A stretch of 36,100 bases of DNA, taken from NCBI RefSeq assembly GCF_015056685.1, contig NZ_SVFW01000008.1, positions 1-36,100 on the forward strand. The letters are read 5' to 3'. Numbering within the stretch: position 1 is the first letter of the stretch; each line of letters starts with the position of its first letter. The translations under genes were made by a program, and so were the position numbers. Below, piece after piece: positions 15,524 through 23,998 of the stretch. The notes under the pieces were generated by a model. It was given only the letters and a program-made list of their open reading frames with translations. It did not search any database and was not told the origin of the DNA. This DNA is from Butyrivibrio sp. (GTDB lineage Bacteria; Bacillota; Clostridia; Lachnospirales; Lachnospiraceae).

Positions 15524-17317
15524 ATGAGTAATACGAAAAAGGTAAGCCTGCTTGCCAAGATAAATTACATATTTGATAAAAAACAAAAGGGACAGCTATT
15601 CATACTAGCTGTCCTTATACTGATTGGGGGTGTTGTTGAGACACTGGGCGTTTCAATGATGATCCCTGTTATTTCAGTCATATTAAAACCTGAGTCTCTT
15701 CACAGACAGATAGAAAAACGTGAGATCCTTCAGAATATCGTAAATGCACTGGGCCTTAACAGTGACTTAAAGCTTGCCAGTGCGCTTTTGATCTCACTTA
15801 TTTTTCTTTTTATCTTTAAAAATCTGTATCTGCTTTTCCTTGTTTATAAGCAGAACACATTTATATCAAGAGCCAGAAATGACATGATCAGCAGGGTAAT
15901 GAGAGAATTCTTAAATAGGCCCTACGAAGATTACCTTGGTGCAGATATCCCGACAGTTTTCAGAATTACAGACAGTGACATTCCAAAGACCTTTACTTTG
16001 ATGCTTTCTCTTTTGTCACTTTCAACAGAGATGGTAGTTTCAATCTGCCTTGGAATTGTTCTTCTGGCAGTTAACTGGCAGATGACAGTCCTTATTCTTG
16101 TGGTTTTGGTGATCCTTACACTTATCATTACCAAGATTTTGAAGCCAAGGCTTAACACCATTGGTAGAAAGAACCAGGAAACACAGTCAAGGATCGCTAA
16201 GTGGAGAATTCAGGCAATCTATGGACTTAAGGACGTAAAAGTATTAAATAGACAGGATTTCTTTATCCGCAACTACTATGAGTCAGGCAGGATCGGCGCT
16301 GATATCGACAGAAACTACACAGTGCTGAACAACATCCCAAGACTCCTTATAGAGACTGTTTTCATATCAGTTGTTCTTTTGTACGTGCTTATCTATCTTG
16401 TGAATGGCGGCGATGCGAAAGCACTTCTTCCACAGATCACAGCCTTTGGTATGGCAGCCATCAGGATCATGCCATCAGCAAACAGGATCAACACATATCT
16501 TACTCAGATTGCCTATAACCAGTACAGTCTGGACTTTGTCTATAACAACCTTACAGAATCCATGAAAATGGAAAAAGAGATGCGTGCAGAGAGAGCAAAG
16601 GTTGCAGGACCTGCCCTTCATCTGGAAAAAGAGATTGAGCTTAAAAACATCACTTTCCATTATCCTGATTCTGAAGACAATATCTTTACTGACGCAAATA
16701 TGATGGTTCCAAGAGGAAAGTCAGTGGGTATCATCGGACCATCGGGTGCAGGTAAATCCACAATTGTGGATATTCTTCTGGGACTTTTGCACGTTAAGAG
16801 CGGCGAGATCCTCTGCGATGGCAGCAATATCTTTAGTAACTATGAGTCATGGCTTGCACAGATCGGATACATTCCACAGTCTATCTACCTTGTGGATGAG
16901 TCTATCAGAGATAACATAGCATTTGGTATTGATGCAGACCAGATAAATGATGACAGAATCTGGGAAGTCTGCGAAGAGGCCCAGCTTGCTGACTTTATCA
17001 GAACACTTCCTGAGGGTCTTGATACAAGGATAGGTGACAGAGGTGTCAGACTTTCCGGCGGTCAGAGACAGCGTATAGGCATCGCCAGAGCTCTTTATCA
17101 TAACCCTGAGATTCTCGTATTTGATGAGGCTACCAGCGCTCTTGATAATGAGACAGAGGCAGCAGTTATGGAAGCTATCAACAGTTTCCACGGCAAAAAG
17201 ACAATGATCATCATCGCCCACAGACTTAACACAATCGCAAACTGCGACATTATCTACGAAGTTAAGGATGAAAAGATCAAAGCGACTACACTTGAAGGCA
17301 GAACGATCATTCAGTAA
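15524..17317 (+). CDS. ABC transporter, lipid-linked oligosaccharide flippase type
   Basis: A 597-residue half-transporter with an N-terminal membrane domain (six hydrophobic helices, residues about 20-330) fused to an ATPase domain. ATPase motifs are intact: Walker A GPSGAGKST (about 405-413), Q-loop region YIPQSIYLVDE, signature RLSGGQRQRIG (about 510-520), Walker B ILVFDEATSALD (about 527-538), and the switch histidine in IIIAHRLNT. The type I exporter arrangement and locus context fit PglK-like flippases of lipid-linked oligosaccharides, which work as homodimers. A Wzx-type flippase is encoded separately at 26330, so two export routes exist in one cluster. It could instead export another amphiphile; the glycan context favours a flippase. 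Confidence 0.88.
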   Translation: MSNTKKVSLLAKINYIFDKKQKGQLFILAVLILIGGVVETLGVSMMIPVISVILKPESLHRQIEKREILQNIVNALGLNSDLKLASALLISLIFLFIFKNLYLLFLVYKQNTFISRARNDMISRVMREFLNRPYEDYLGADIPTVFRITDSDIPKTFTLMLSLLSLSTEMVVSICLGIVLLAVNWQMTVLILVVLVILTLIITKILKPRLNTIGRKNQETQSRIAKWRIQAIYGLKDVKVLNRQDFFIRNYYESGRIGADIDRNYTVLNNIPRLLIETVFISVVLLYVLIYLVNGGDAKALLPQITAFGMAAIRIMPSANRINTYLTQIAYNQYSLDFVYNNLTESMKMEKEMRAERAKVAGPALHLEKEIELKNITFHYPDSEDNIFTDANMMVPRGKSVGIIGPSGAGKSTIVDILLGLLHVKSGEILCDGSNIFSNYESWLAQIGYIPQSIYLVDESIRDNIAFGIDADQINDDRIWEVCEEAQLADFIRTLPEGLDTRIGDRGVRLSGGQRQRIGIARALYHNPEILVFDEATSALDNETEAAVMEAINSFHGKKTMIIIAHRLNTIANCDIIYEVKDEKIKATTLEGRTIIQ

Positions 17318-17342
17318 TGTGTTGTTTTGACCTTGATTAATA

Positions 17343-17375
17343 CATAAGATCTAGCTATCAGCCTGTAATCTTATG
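17343..17375 (+). repeat. inverted repeat before the divergent GT11-like gene
   Basis: Perfect eight-base arms CATAAGAT (17343-17350) and ATCTTATG (17368-17375), 17 bases apart. The downstream arm contains an in-frame ATG (17373) that would add five residues to the next gene, and the GGAG ribosome binding site at 17379 follows at once. A folded RNA would hide the first ATG but leave the second free. Confidence 0.4.
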
Positions 17376-17387
17376 ATTGGAGTTTGT

Positions 17388-18431
17388 ATGATAGGAACAG
17401 AGTTTATTCCGGGGTACGGCCTCGGTAACCAGTTGTTTTTTTATATAGTTACCCGTTGTATGGCCCTTGATAAAGGCGTGGAATATGGATTCATAAATCC
17501 CGGCCAAGTGGGAAATGTGGCCCAGTCCCATCAGGGCATGTATTTCATGGACATCGATATGGGAAAAGAAATCCCAATGGCCAACAAGGATAAATTCACG
17601 ATCTTTACTGAACAGGACGATCGCCTGTACATGGGCAATTCCAAGCATGACATGGCAAATGGCTGCTATATAAGTGGGCCGGATCCAAAGCTCTTTGAAA
17701 TTGAAGACAACACTTTGATCTATGGCAATCTCCAGGATCAGAGCTACTTTGAAAGATATAGAGATCAGATCAAGGACTGGCTCAAAGTTAAGCCTGAGTA
17801 TGAGTCCTATGAGTACACAGCAGATGACCTCTGTATCATAAACATACGCGGCGGTGAGTACACCAATCACCCGGAGCTCTACCTCGACAGAAAGTACTTT
17901 CTGAATGCCATAAAGAACATGAAGAAGATCAATCCTGCCATGAGATTTATGGTAGTGACTGAGGACGAAGAGGCTGCGAGAAAGATTCTTCCAGAGTACG
18001 AGTGCCACCACTTCGACATGGGAAAAGACTATGTGACAGTTAAGAATGCCAGATACCTCATTTTGTCCAATTCATCTTTTTCAATCATGCCGGTAATGTC
18101 CAGCACAGAGCTAAAGTACGCAATTGCTCCTAAGTACTGGGCAAGGCACAATATATCAGACGGTTTCTGGTCTTCAGAGCAGAATATTTACACCTTTTTA
18201 CACTATCAGGACAAAAAAGGCAGGATATTTGAGGCGGATGAGTGCAGAAAAGAGCTTGAAGAGTATAAAAAGAAATCAGCTCTTTATGCCAGAAAAAATA
18301 AAAGACCCGGTTCTATAAGGCTCTTTTGCCAGGTAATCCGCAGGAAGTGCCTCTACGGAGTCTTCTATGCCAAGAAGATCTTAAGAAGCCTTGAAAAGCG
18401 CGTAGGAATCATCAAGAGATTTCAGTATTAA
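17388..18431 (+). CDS. divergent GT11-like glycosyltransferase
   Basis: A 347-residue protein distantly like alpha-1,2-fucosyltransferases. The opening loop FIPGYGLGNQLFFY matches the GLGNQ motif, and YLILSNSSFSIMPVM corresponds to the NSSFS block. However, the donor-site HxRRxDY motif is replaced by NIRGGEYT (about residues 153-160): His is Asn, the second Arg is Gly, and Asp is Glu. It is longer than typical members, with a basic C-terminal tail (about 290-347) that could touch the membrane. The ATG at 17388 is chosen for the GGAG five bases before it; an ATG at 17373 is in frame but lacks a site. Either it uses a different donor or it has a changed mechanism. Confidence in the fold is fair, and low for fucose. 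Confidence 0.65.
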   Translation: MIGTEFIPGYGLGNQLFFYIVTRCMALDKGVEYGFINPGQVGNVAQSHQGMYFMDIDMGKEIPMANKDKFTIFTEQDDRLYMGNSKHDMANGCYISGPDPKLFEIEDNTLIYGNLQDQSYFERYRDQIKDWLKVKPEYESYEYTADDLCIINIRGGEYTNHPELYLDRKYFLNAIKNMKKINPAMRFMVVTEDEEAARKILPEYECHHFDMGKDYVTVKNARYLILSNSSFSIMPVMSSTELKYAIAPKYWARHNISDGFWSSEQNIYTFLHYQDKKGRIFEADECRKELEEYKKKSALYARKNKRPGSIRLFCQVIRRKCLYGVFYAKKILRSLEKRVGIIKRFQY

Positions 18432-18462
18432 TGCGTATATTAAATATATTTAGAGGAATAAA

Positions 18463-19224
18463 ATGGAGAAAAAGTTAAAGCTCCCCCAGGTTACGCTCTG
18501 CGCCATGACCAGTGTTAATGTTTATGAGACTGTGCAGGCCATGAAGTACAGCATGAGGGAGATTGAGTATGGAGATGCGGTTCTTATTTCAGATAAAAGA
18601 CCTTTCTATCTGCCAAAGAACATCAGATTCAGTTACACCTCCAAGCTCGACAGTATCGATAAATTTAATTACAAGATGGTTTACGAGCTTAAGGACCACA
18701 TAAATACAGACTTTTGTATGGTGGTCCACGCTGATGGATTTGTTATTCATCCTGAGAACTGGCGCGACGAGTTCCTTGAGTACGACTATATTGGCTCTCC
18801 CTGGCCGCTTCCTAAAAATGATTACGCCTACAGGGATTCAAAGGGCGAGATCTGTAGAGTTGGAAACAGCGTATCCTTAAGGTCAAAGAGGCTTTTGGAA
18901 TATCCTGCAGCTCATAATCTTAAGTGGGAAAAGGTCTACGACGGATTTTATAACGAGGATATCTTCCTTTGCTGTTACCACAAAAATGCTATGGAAGCTG
19001 AAGGCATGAAGTGGGCGCCAATTGGAGTTGCGGTGCAGTTTGGAAGAGAGCATCCACTTCCTGAAAATAAGGGAATAGAGCCCTTTGCATTTCATAAATG
19101 GTGGGGAGAGAATGCGGATTATCCCAGATTCTACAGCCCTAAAAAGAGATTCAAAATGGCAGTAAGACCGCTTCTTTTCTGGAGAAGAAGTAAGAAGTGG
19201 AGACAGGAGCATGGCATAGAATGA
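18463..19224 (+). CDS. DUF5672 family protein, putative glycosyltransferase
   Basis: A 253-residue protein resembling the DUF5672 family, which occurs in capsule and glycan loci and is thought to be glycosyltransferase-like. The typical core is visible: FCMVVHADGFVIHPENW (residues about 85-101), the block YDYIGSPWPLP (about 109-119), RVGNSVSLRSKRL (about 132-144), and EDIFLCCYH (about 169-177). An Asp in HADG may act as the metal or nucleotide ligand, as DxD does in GT-A enzymes. The C-terminus is basic (RRSKKWRQEHG), suggesting membrane contact. Its TGA overlaps the ATG of the following GT2 gene (ATGA), so both are probably made in fixed ratio. The reaction is not established for the family. 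Confidence 0.68.
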   Translation: MEKKLKLPQVTLCAMTSVNVYETVQAMKYSMREIEYGDAVLISDKRPFYLPKNIRFSYTSKLDSIDKFNYKMVYELKDHINTDFCMVVHADGFVIHPENWRDEFLEYDYIGSPWPLPKNDYAYRDSKGEICRVGNSVSLRSKRLLEYPAAHNLKWEKVYDGFYNEDIFLCCYHKNAMEAEGMKWAPIGVAVQFGREHPLPENKGIEPFAFHKWWGENADYPRFYSPKKRFKMAVRPLLFWRRSKKWRQEHGIE

Positions 19225-20273
19225 TCTTTTCAGTTATAGTTCCGGTTCATAACGCAGAAAAGTACATAAAAGAAATGATGGATTGCATTATCCCTCAGCT
19301 TGGAAAGAGCGGAATGGATGCGGAGCTTATCCTGATTGAGAACGGTTCAACGGACAATTCTCCTGCAATTTGCGATAAATACGCTGCTGATAATCCATTT
19401 GTTTTTTGCTATCACTACGGAAAGATTGGTGCCTATGCTGCCCGCAAGGAAGGCATAAAAAAGTCCATGGGCCAGTGGCTCATTTTTGCTGATGCGGATG
19501 ATCTTTTGGTGGATACAGCAATTGAGGATATCTGCAGAGGCCTGACAGATGCATCTATAGCTCACAAGCCCTTTGATATAGTGCTTTACAATGCGGCTAC
19601 GGATAAGGCTCCATCAAGGCGTAAGTTCAATTTTCCCTTTGAGGAGAACAAGGTCTACCAGGGCGCTGCCAAGGATTCTTTTTACAAAGTTATGTGTGAG
19701 GGCGACTCCCTAAATGCCATGTGGAATAAGTGCATCAAAAGAGAGCTTGCTATTGATGTGCTTCTTCAGGATAAGGACATGTTCCTTAACTATGGCGAGG
19801 ACCTTTTGCAGACAGCGGCATTTTTGGATAAAGCCCGCGGAATCGTTTATCTTGATAAGATCCTCTATATCTACAGGCCAAACGATAAGGGCCTTACAGG
19901 GGGCTATCACATTGAATACCTCCCCAATCAGGAGACAGCCTGGAATAAGTTTGATTCCTATGTGAAAAAATGGGGTGGAGAGCGTTTTGTTACGACAGTT
20001 GACAGGAGGAAGTCTCTGACCTGCAGCATTGCCATAGCAAAGCTTATTTACTCTGACCAGCCGGTTTCGGTAAAGATGTCAGAGCTTTCAAATATATTTA
20101 ACAGTGAATTTTACAAAAGATACAGCCAGATGCCGCTTCCTGATTGGGCTCCGGAAGAGAGCATGGAGATACATAAGCTTCAGATATCAAGAGGAGCACT
20201 GCAAAAGCTCTTTTTATCCGGGGTGAAATACAGTGCAAAGGCAGTAGCAAAGCGGGCGATAAAGAGAAAATAG
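19221..20273 (+). CDS. GT2 family glycosyltransferase
   Basis: A 350-residue GT-A inverting glycosyltransferase. The ATG at 19221 overlaps the previous stop and matches the family start MIFSVIVPVHNAEKYI; an upstream in-frame GTG at 19197 lies inside the DUF5672 gene. AGGAG lies about 11 bases before it. The nucleotide-binding strand reads LILIENGSTDNSP, with Glu-Asn in place of the usual Asp-Asp, a variant found in some family members. The metal motif is FADADD (about residues 89-94), and the acceptor half has NYGEDLLQTAAFLD (about 188-201), the family ED site. The C-terminal 90 residues are basic and may contact the membrane. It probably works with the coupled DUF5672 protein. Sugar specificity is unknown. 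Confidence 0.87.
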   Translation: MIFSVIVPVHNAEKYIKEMMDCIIPQLGKSGMDAELILIENGSTDNSPAICDKYAADNPFVFCYHYGKIGAYAARKEGIKKSMGQWLIFADADDLLVDTAIEDICRGLTDASIAHKPFDIVLYNAATDKAPSRRKFNFPFEENKVYQGAAKDSFYKVMCEGDSLNAMWNKCIKRELAIDVLLQDKDMFLNYGEDLLQTAAFLDKARGIVYLDKILYIYRPNDKGLTGGYHIEYLPNQETAWNKFDSYVKKWGGERFVTTVDRRKSLTCSIAIAKLIYSDQPVSVKMSELSNIFNSEFYKRYSQMPLPDWAPEESMEIHKLQISRGALQKLFLSGVKYSAKAVAKRAIKRK

Positions 20274-20311
20274 CAATCCCGGTTTGCAAAGGATGGAATA
20301 ATTAGATAGCT

Positions 20312-21268
20312 ATGGTTTACGATTTAATACCTTTTTTTAACGAAATAGATATATTAAAGCTAAGGCTCGGAATCCTTGATCCTTACGTGGATAAGTTCAT
20401 CATTGAGGAAGCCACCACGACTTTTTCCGGTGAGCCAAAAGAGCTGTGCTTTGAGAAAAATAAGGAACTATTTAAGGAATATCTGGATAAGATTATCTAT
20501 ATTGTTGTGGATGAGGACAAAGATTTCAAGGTAACCCATGAGAGAGATTACTTTCAGAAAAACCACCTGATCCAGGGGCTTGAGCAGGTTGGGGCGACTG
20601 CGGATGATGTGATTATTTTTGGAGATGCCGACGAAATTCCCAATCCGGCTGTGTTAAAGGGTATTGTGGAAAAATTCGACAATACAAAAGTTTACCACCT
20701 TGCTCAGAGAAACTTTTATGTTTATATGAATAATGAGGAAAAGTCAGGGATTTTAATGTCCATAACAGGCGAATTTCCTGACATTCCACAGACTGAGAGA
20801 AAGTGGCTTGGAACTAAGATTACTTCTATAAACAACATTCCAAGAGAGGGAATTGTAAGGCTTCGCGACCTTGTTTCTGTGTGCGATAAGAGATCCGTGC
20901 GTGTTGCGAATGGTGGATGGCACTTCGGATATATGGGCGGTCACGGGGAAAAAGACCCTACAAAGAGAATCGGCGTTAAAGTAAAAGCCGCAGCCCATCA
21001 GGAGTACAACGACAGGGAAGTTTTAAAAGAAACCATGGATCATCTGATCCTGGGACATGATATATTCGGCAGAAATGCTCATTTTGAGAGATGTGAGATT
21101 GACGATAGTTATCCACAGTACTTAAGAGACCACATCGCTGAGTACAGTCATCTTGTTATGCCTAAGGTGACAGCTCTTTCAAAGTGCTATCACTATGTAG
21201 ACATCACTGCAGGAAGATTTTGCAGGAAGGCATATTACAAGGTGATGAGGATGCTGAAAAATAAATGA
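20312..21268 (+). CDS. GT17-like glycosyltransferase
   Basis: A 318-residue protein resembling family GT17, which includes the animal enzyme that adds bisecting N-acetylglucosamine to N-glycans. Shared features are the start VYDLIPFFNEIDILKLRL, the segment DKFIIEEATTTFSGEPK (about 32-48), and the acidic metal motif IFGDADEIPNP (about 104-114). GGWHFGYMGG (about 203-212) follows the catalytic part. Unlike the animal enzyme there is no membrane anchor, so it is cytoplasmic. Bacterial members are found in capsule loci and are largely uncharacterised; a beta-linked N-acetylglucosamine or related sugar transfer is a reasonable guess only. The AAAGGA site lies about 17 bases upstream, so initiation may be weak. 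Confidence 0.8.
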   Translation: MVYDLIPFFNEIDILKLRLGILDPYVDKFIIEEATTTFSGEPKELCFEKNKELFKEYLDKIIYIVVDEDKDFKVTHERDYFQKNHLIQGLEQVGATADDVIIFGDADEIPNPAVLKGIVEKFDNTKVYHLAQRNFYVYMNNEEKSGILMSITGEFPDIPQTERKWLGTKITSINNIPREGIVRLRDLVSVCDKRSVRVANGGWHFGYMGGHGEKDPTKRIGVKVKAAAHQEYNDREVLKETMDHLILGHDIFGRNAHFERCEIDDSYPQYLRDHIAEYSHLVMPKVTALSKCYHYVDITAGRFCRKAYYKVMRMLKNK

Positions 21269-21311
21269 TCATTGAATGGATTAATGCCAAAGAGAGTAAT
21301 GATCATTGAAT
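21264..21311 (+). repeat. direct repeat of a palindromic motif
   Basis: AATGATCATTGAAT occurs exactly twice, at 21264-21277 and 21298-21311, 34 bases apart. Each copy contains the ten-base palindrome AATGATCATT. The first overlaps the stop codon of the GT17-like gene and the second lies in the 120-base gap before the membrane protein gene. A similar string, AATGATCAGT, is in the gap near 13297. It could be a paired operator or a duplication scar. Confidence 0.5.
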
Positions 21312-21388
21312 AGATATAGGTTAATGAAGTAAATGTTGATTTCATGAATACATGGTTGGCAATCTAAAGTGAAATAGAGGAACTGATA

Positions 21389-22795
21389 ATGTCTGAGAAG
21401 AAGAACAGAAGACTTTTCATAGGACTTGTGATTACAGCATTCTTAATGATCGCTGTCTATGAGTTTTTAACTCCAAACATGTCTGATGACATCATATATG
21501 GCGACACTGTGGCTAAGGCAGGAAACTTTTTTGATCTGTTTAGCCAGGAGTATGAGCATTACATGAACCACAGTGGCAGAAGTGTGGCTCACTTTATTCT
21601 CAGAGTATTTCTTTTCATGAAGACAAAGAGCGTGTTCAACGTGGTTGCGGCAGCAGTTTTTACCGTTTTATCACTTCTTATGTATGAGAATATTGATCAC
21701 AAGAGAAAATATGACATAAGGCTCTTCGGCCTGGTAATCCTGTTTTTGTGGTTTTTGGACCCTGCTATGAGCAACACGGTCTTTTGGGAGACCGGTGCCT
21801 GCAACTATCTGTTTACAGGGACCATTGCTATTGCCTATTGCACCTATTTTAGAAGGCACATGAGAATTGAGAGCGAAAACAAGATTTCTCTCATGATAAA
21901 GATGTTTGTCCTTGGTTTACTTGCGGGTTGGTGCAACGAGAACACATCGGGCGGCGTTATCCTCTTTGGCCTTATCCTGTTTGTGGATAAATGGCTTGCA
22001 AACGGCAAAAAATGTGGATTCATAAAGCCATGGATGATAACAGGTTTTGCTGGAAATCTTATTGGCTTTGCGGTTATGATCCTTTCTCCCGGAAATTTTG
22101 GCAGAGCAGAGGTTGCAGAGGAAGAGCACACAGGCCTTCTTGCCATAATGGCGAGATTTTTGAAGATAGTTATCAACATAAGAGACAACTATTTCATTCT
22201 TGTAGCGGCTTTTGTAGTTCTTTTGATATTTATCTACTACATGTCAGCAGATAAAAAGAAATTCCTTGAGACCACAAAGTACATGAGAACTCTGGGTTTT
22301 GTGGCTCTTATGACAGCTTTTTCACTTATTGCTGTTCCCTCATCACAGATAAGAACCTACTATGGTGCAGGTCTTTTCATGATGATGGCAGTGCTTAACG
22401 GTGCAGGAATTGTGGCTAATACGCTGCTCATGTCAGGAAGTGCATCTGACAAAGAGGGCGGCCTTTCATATACGATGCTGCAGACAGCAGTAACTTCACT
22501 TGTGGCAGTTTGGGCAATTGTGCTTGCTTTCACTTATATCGAGCAGGGAGCAAACCTTGCCAGGATCAAAAGAGAAATGGATGAGCGTGATGCCTATGTT
22601 TGGCAGCAGGTTGAGGCTGGGGAAGTGGAAATTTGTGTTCCAAGGCTCAGACCACAGTGGGAAAACAGATTTTCTTTTGCCTATGATTCAGATATTTCTG
22701 ATGATTGCGATTATTGGATCAATCTATTCTATACAGAGCACTATGGAATCGAATGTTTTTGGAGCGTTGATAGAGAGGAATGGACTGCGTACTAA
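21389..22795 (+). CDS. DUF6056-like polytopic membrane protein (candidate polymerase or GT-C)
   Basis: A 468-residue membrane protein with about ten hydrophobic helices. After the first helix comes PNMSDDIIYGD (about 28-38), an acidic pair in the first external loop, the place where GT-C transferases keep their catalytic Asp residues, then MNHSGRSVAHFI (about 57-68). VFWETGACNYLFTGTIAIA (about 130-148) is another conserved-looking stretch. I compare it with the DUF6056/DUF3329 type proteins of Clostridia, without a search. The last 70 residues are soluble and contain CVPRLRPQWENRF. No other Wzy-like polymerase is visible in a locus that has a Wzx flippase, so this is the best candidate for polymerase or for a side-branch GT-C enzyme. 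The stop codon overlaps the next ATG (TAATG). Confidence 0.6.
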   Translation: MSEKKNRRLFIGLVITAFLMIAVYEFLTPNMSDDIIYGDTVAKAGNFFDLFSQEYEHYMNHSGRSVAHFILRVFLFMKTKSVFNVVAAAVFTVLSLLMYENIDHKRKYDIRLFGLVILFLWFLDPAMSNTVFWETGACNYLFTGTIAIAYCTYFRRHMRIESENKISLMIKMFVLGLLAGWCNENTSGGVILFGLILFVDKWLANGKKCGFIKPWMITGFAGNLIGFAVMILSPGNFGRAEVAEEEHTGLLAIMARFLKIVINIRDNYFILVAAFVVLLIFIYYMSADKKKFLETTKYMRTLGFVALMTAFSLIAVPSSQIRTYYGAGLFMMMAVLNGAGIVANTLLMSGSASDKEGGLSYTMLQTAVTSLVAVWAIVLAFTYIEQGANLARIKREMDERDAYVWQQVEAGEVEICVPRLRPQWENRFSFAYDSDISDDCDYWINLFYTEHYGIECFWSVDREEWTAY

Positions 22796-23871
22796 TGGAA
22801 AAAAAGGTAAGCATAATAATTCCGGTTTATCAGGCAGCCAAATACCTTGAAAGGTGCGTAGAATCCTGCCTGGGGCAGAAGGGCATAAATGCTGATGAGC
22901 TGGAAATAATCCTGGTCGATGATGGCTCAACAGATGGCAGCAGCGAGCTTACGGATGAGCTTGAGAGAAGCGGTGGCAACATAGTGAAGGTTATACACAC
23001 TAGCAACCACGGTGTATCTCATGCCCGCAATCTGGGAATTGAGAAGGCGACAGGCAAGTATATCTGTTTTGTGGATGCGGATGACTATGTAGGTGAGAGC
23101 TTTGTGGCTAATCTTCTGGCTGCTGTGGAGTGTGAGAGTGCAACTGATGAAGAGTCAACAATTATCAAGAGTAATACAGCTGAAAATGTGGATAAGAAAG
23201 ATGAAGATGCTCAGAATTGTGGATTAGGCAGTGCAATGCCAGTAATAATCGATTCCACGGATGCGTATTTGTCAGGACTTAGCATTAGTGGATATCAGTA
23301 TATTGAGAACTCAATCCTAAACAGAAACACCCATGTGTGGGGAAAGCTCTTTTTACTAAGTGCCATAAGAGACAATCATGTCACCTTCAAAGAAGGGCTG
23401 ACAATCGGTGAGGATCTACTTTTCCTTTTGGATATAGCTCTTTTGCAGGGAAAGAAAAAGACAGTGAAGTGCACGGGAACGAGTGGCTATGTTTATGTGG
23501 ATAACCCTGAAGGCGCCATGAAGAAGGCTTTTAAGGAAAGCTACCTTGATGAGGTTGTTTGCTGGCGTGAGGCGGAGGAAAAGCTCCTTGGAGCAAGGGA
23601 GTACATTTCAAAGTATTCTTTTGTGAGCGTTGCCGTGAGCCAGATCATGACAGCTCTTTTGGTGGCAGGGAAACTTGCAAGGACAGATGAGGCCGAAAGA
23701 GATAAGGATATAGAAACACTTGTTATTTCAAAAGTCAGGGAACAGGTCAGCCATGCCCTTAAAGTGCGAGGCGCATTTGCGGCCCTTGAGTTTGGATACA
23801 AGATCAAGGTGACTATTTTCAGAATCAATCCGAAGTTTTATCTCAGGATTTATGGAAGTTATAAATCCTAG
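22795..23871 (+). CDS. GT2 family glycosyltransferase
   Basis: A 358-residue GT-A glycosyltransferase with classical motifs: KVSIIIPVYQAAKYL at the start, EIILVDDGSTDGSS (about 32-45), and ICFVDADDYVG (about 84-94) with the DxD metal site. GEDLLFLLDIALL lies near residues 203-215, the acceptor-side ED motif. The ATG at 22795 is chosen because it overlaps the previous TAA and starts the first strand; another ATG at 22780 adds five residues but has the AGAGAGG only one base away. Residues about 106-150 are an acidic, serine- and asparagine-rich insert (ESATDEESTIIKSNT) not typical of the family. Substrate unknown. Confidence 0.86.
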   Translation: MEKKVSIIIPVYQAAKYLERCVESCLGQKGINADELEIILVDDGSTDGSSELTDELERSGGNIVKVIHTSNHGVSHARNLGIEKATGKYICFVDADDYVGESFVANLLAAVECESATDEESTIIKSNTAENVDKKDEDAQNCGLGSAMPVIIDSTDAYLSGLSISGYQYIENSILNRNTHVWGKLFLLSAIRDNHVTFKEGLTIGEDLLFLLDIALLQGKKKTVKCTGTSGYVYVDNPEGAMKKAFKESYLDEVVCWREAEEKLLGAREYISKYSFVSVAVSQIMTALLVAGKLARTDEAERDKDIETLVISKVREQVSHALKVRGAFAALEFGYKIKVTIFRINPKFYLRIYGSYKS

Positions 23872-23998
23872 AGATGAAATTCAGATTATATCTATAGTTT
23901 TATGAAGTTATAAAGAAAGCTATAAATATATTTATGCTGATTAGAGAATACTTATCTGTTAGGCATAAGTTTATAAATGATAGTGAGAGAGGATTCGC
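23872..23998 (+). other. AT-rich intergenic gap
   Basis: 127 bases with no gene. GAAGTTATAAA occurs twice, at 23855-23865 (end of the previous gene) and 23904-23914. The rest is AT-rich and may hold a weak promoter, but no convincing -35/-10 pair was found. GAGAGAGG at the end is the ribosome binding site of the next gene. Confidence 0.5.

Noticed and set aside
17358..18011. Minus-strand open frame of 217 codons
   Set aside because: It lies fully opposite the GT11-like gene, which has a ribosome binding site and family motifs; the antisense frame has neither.
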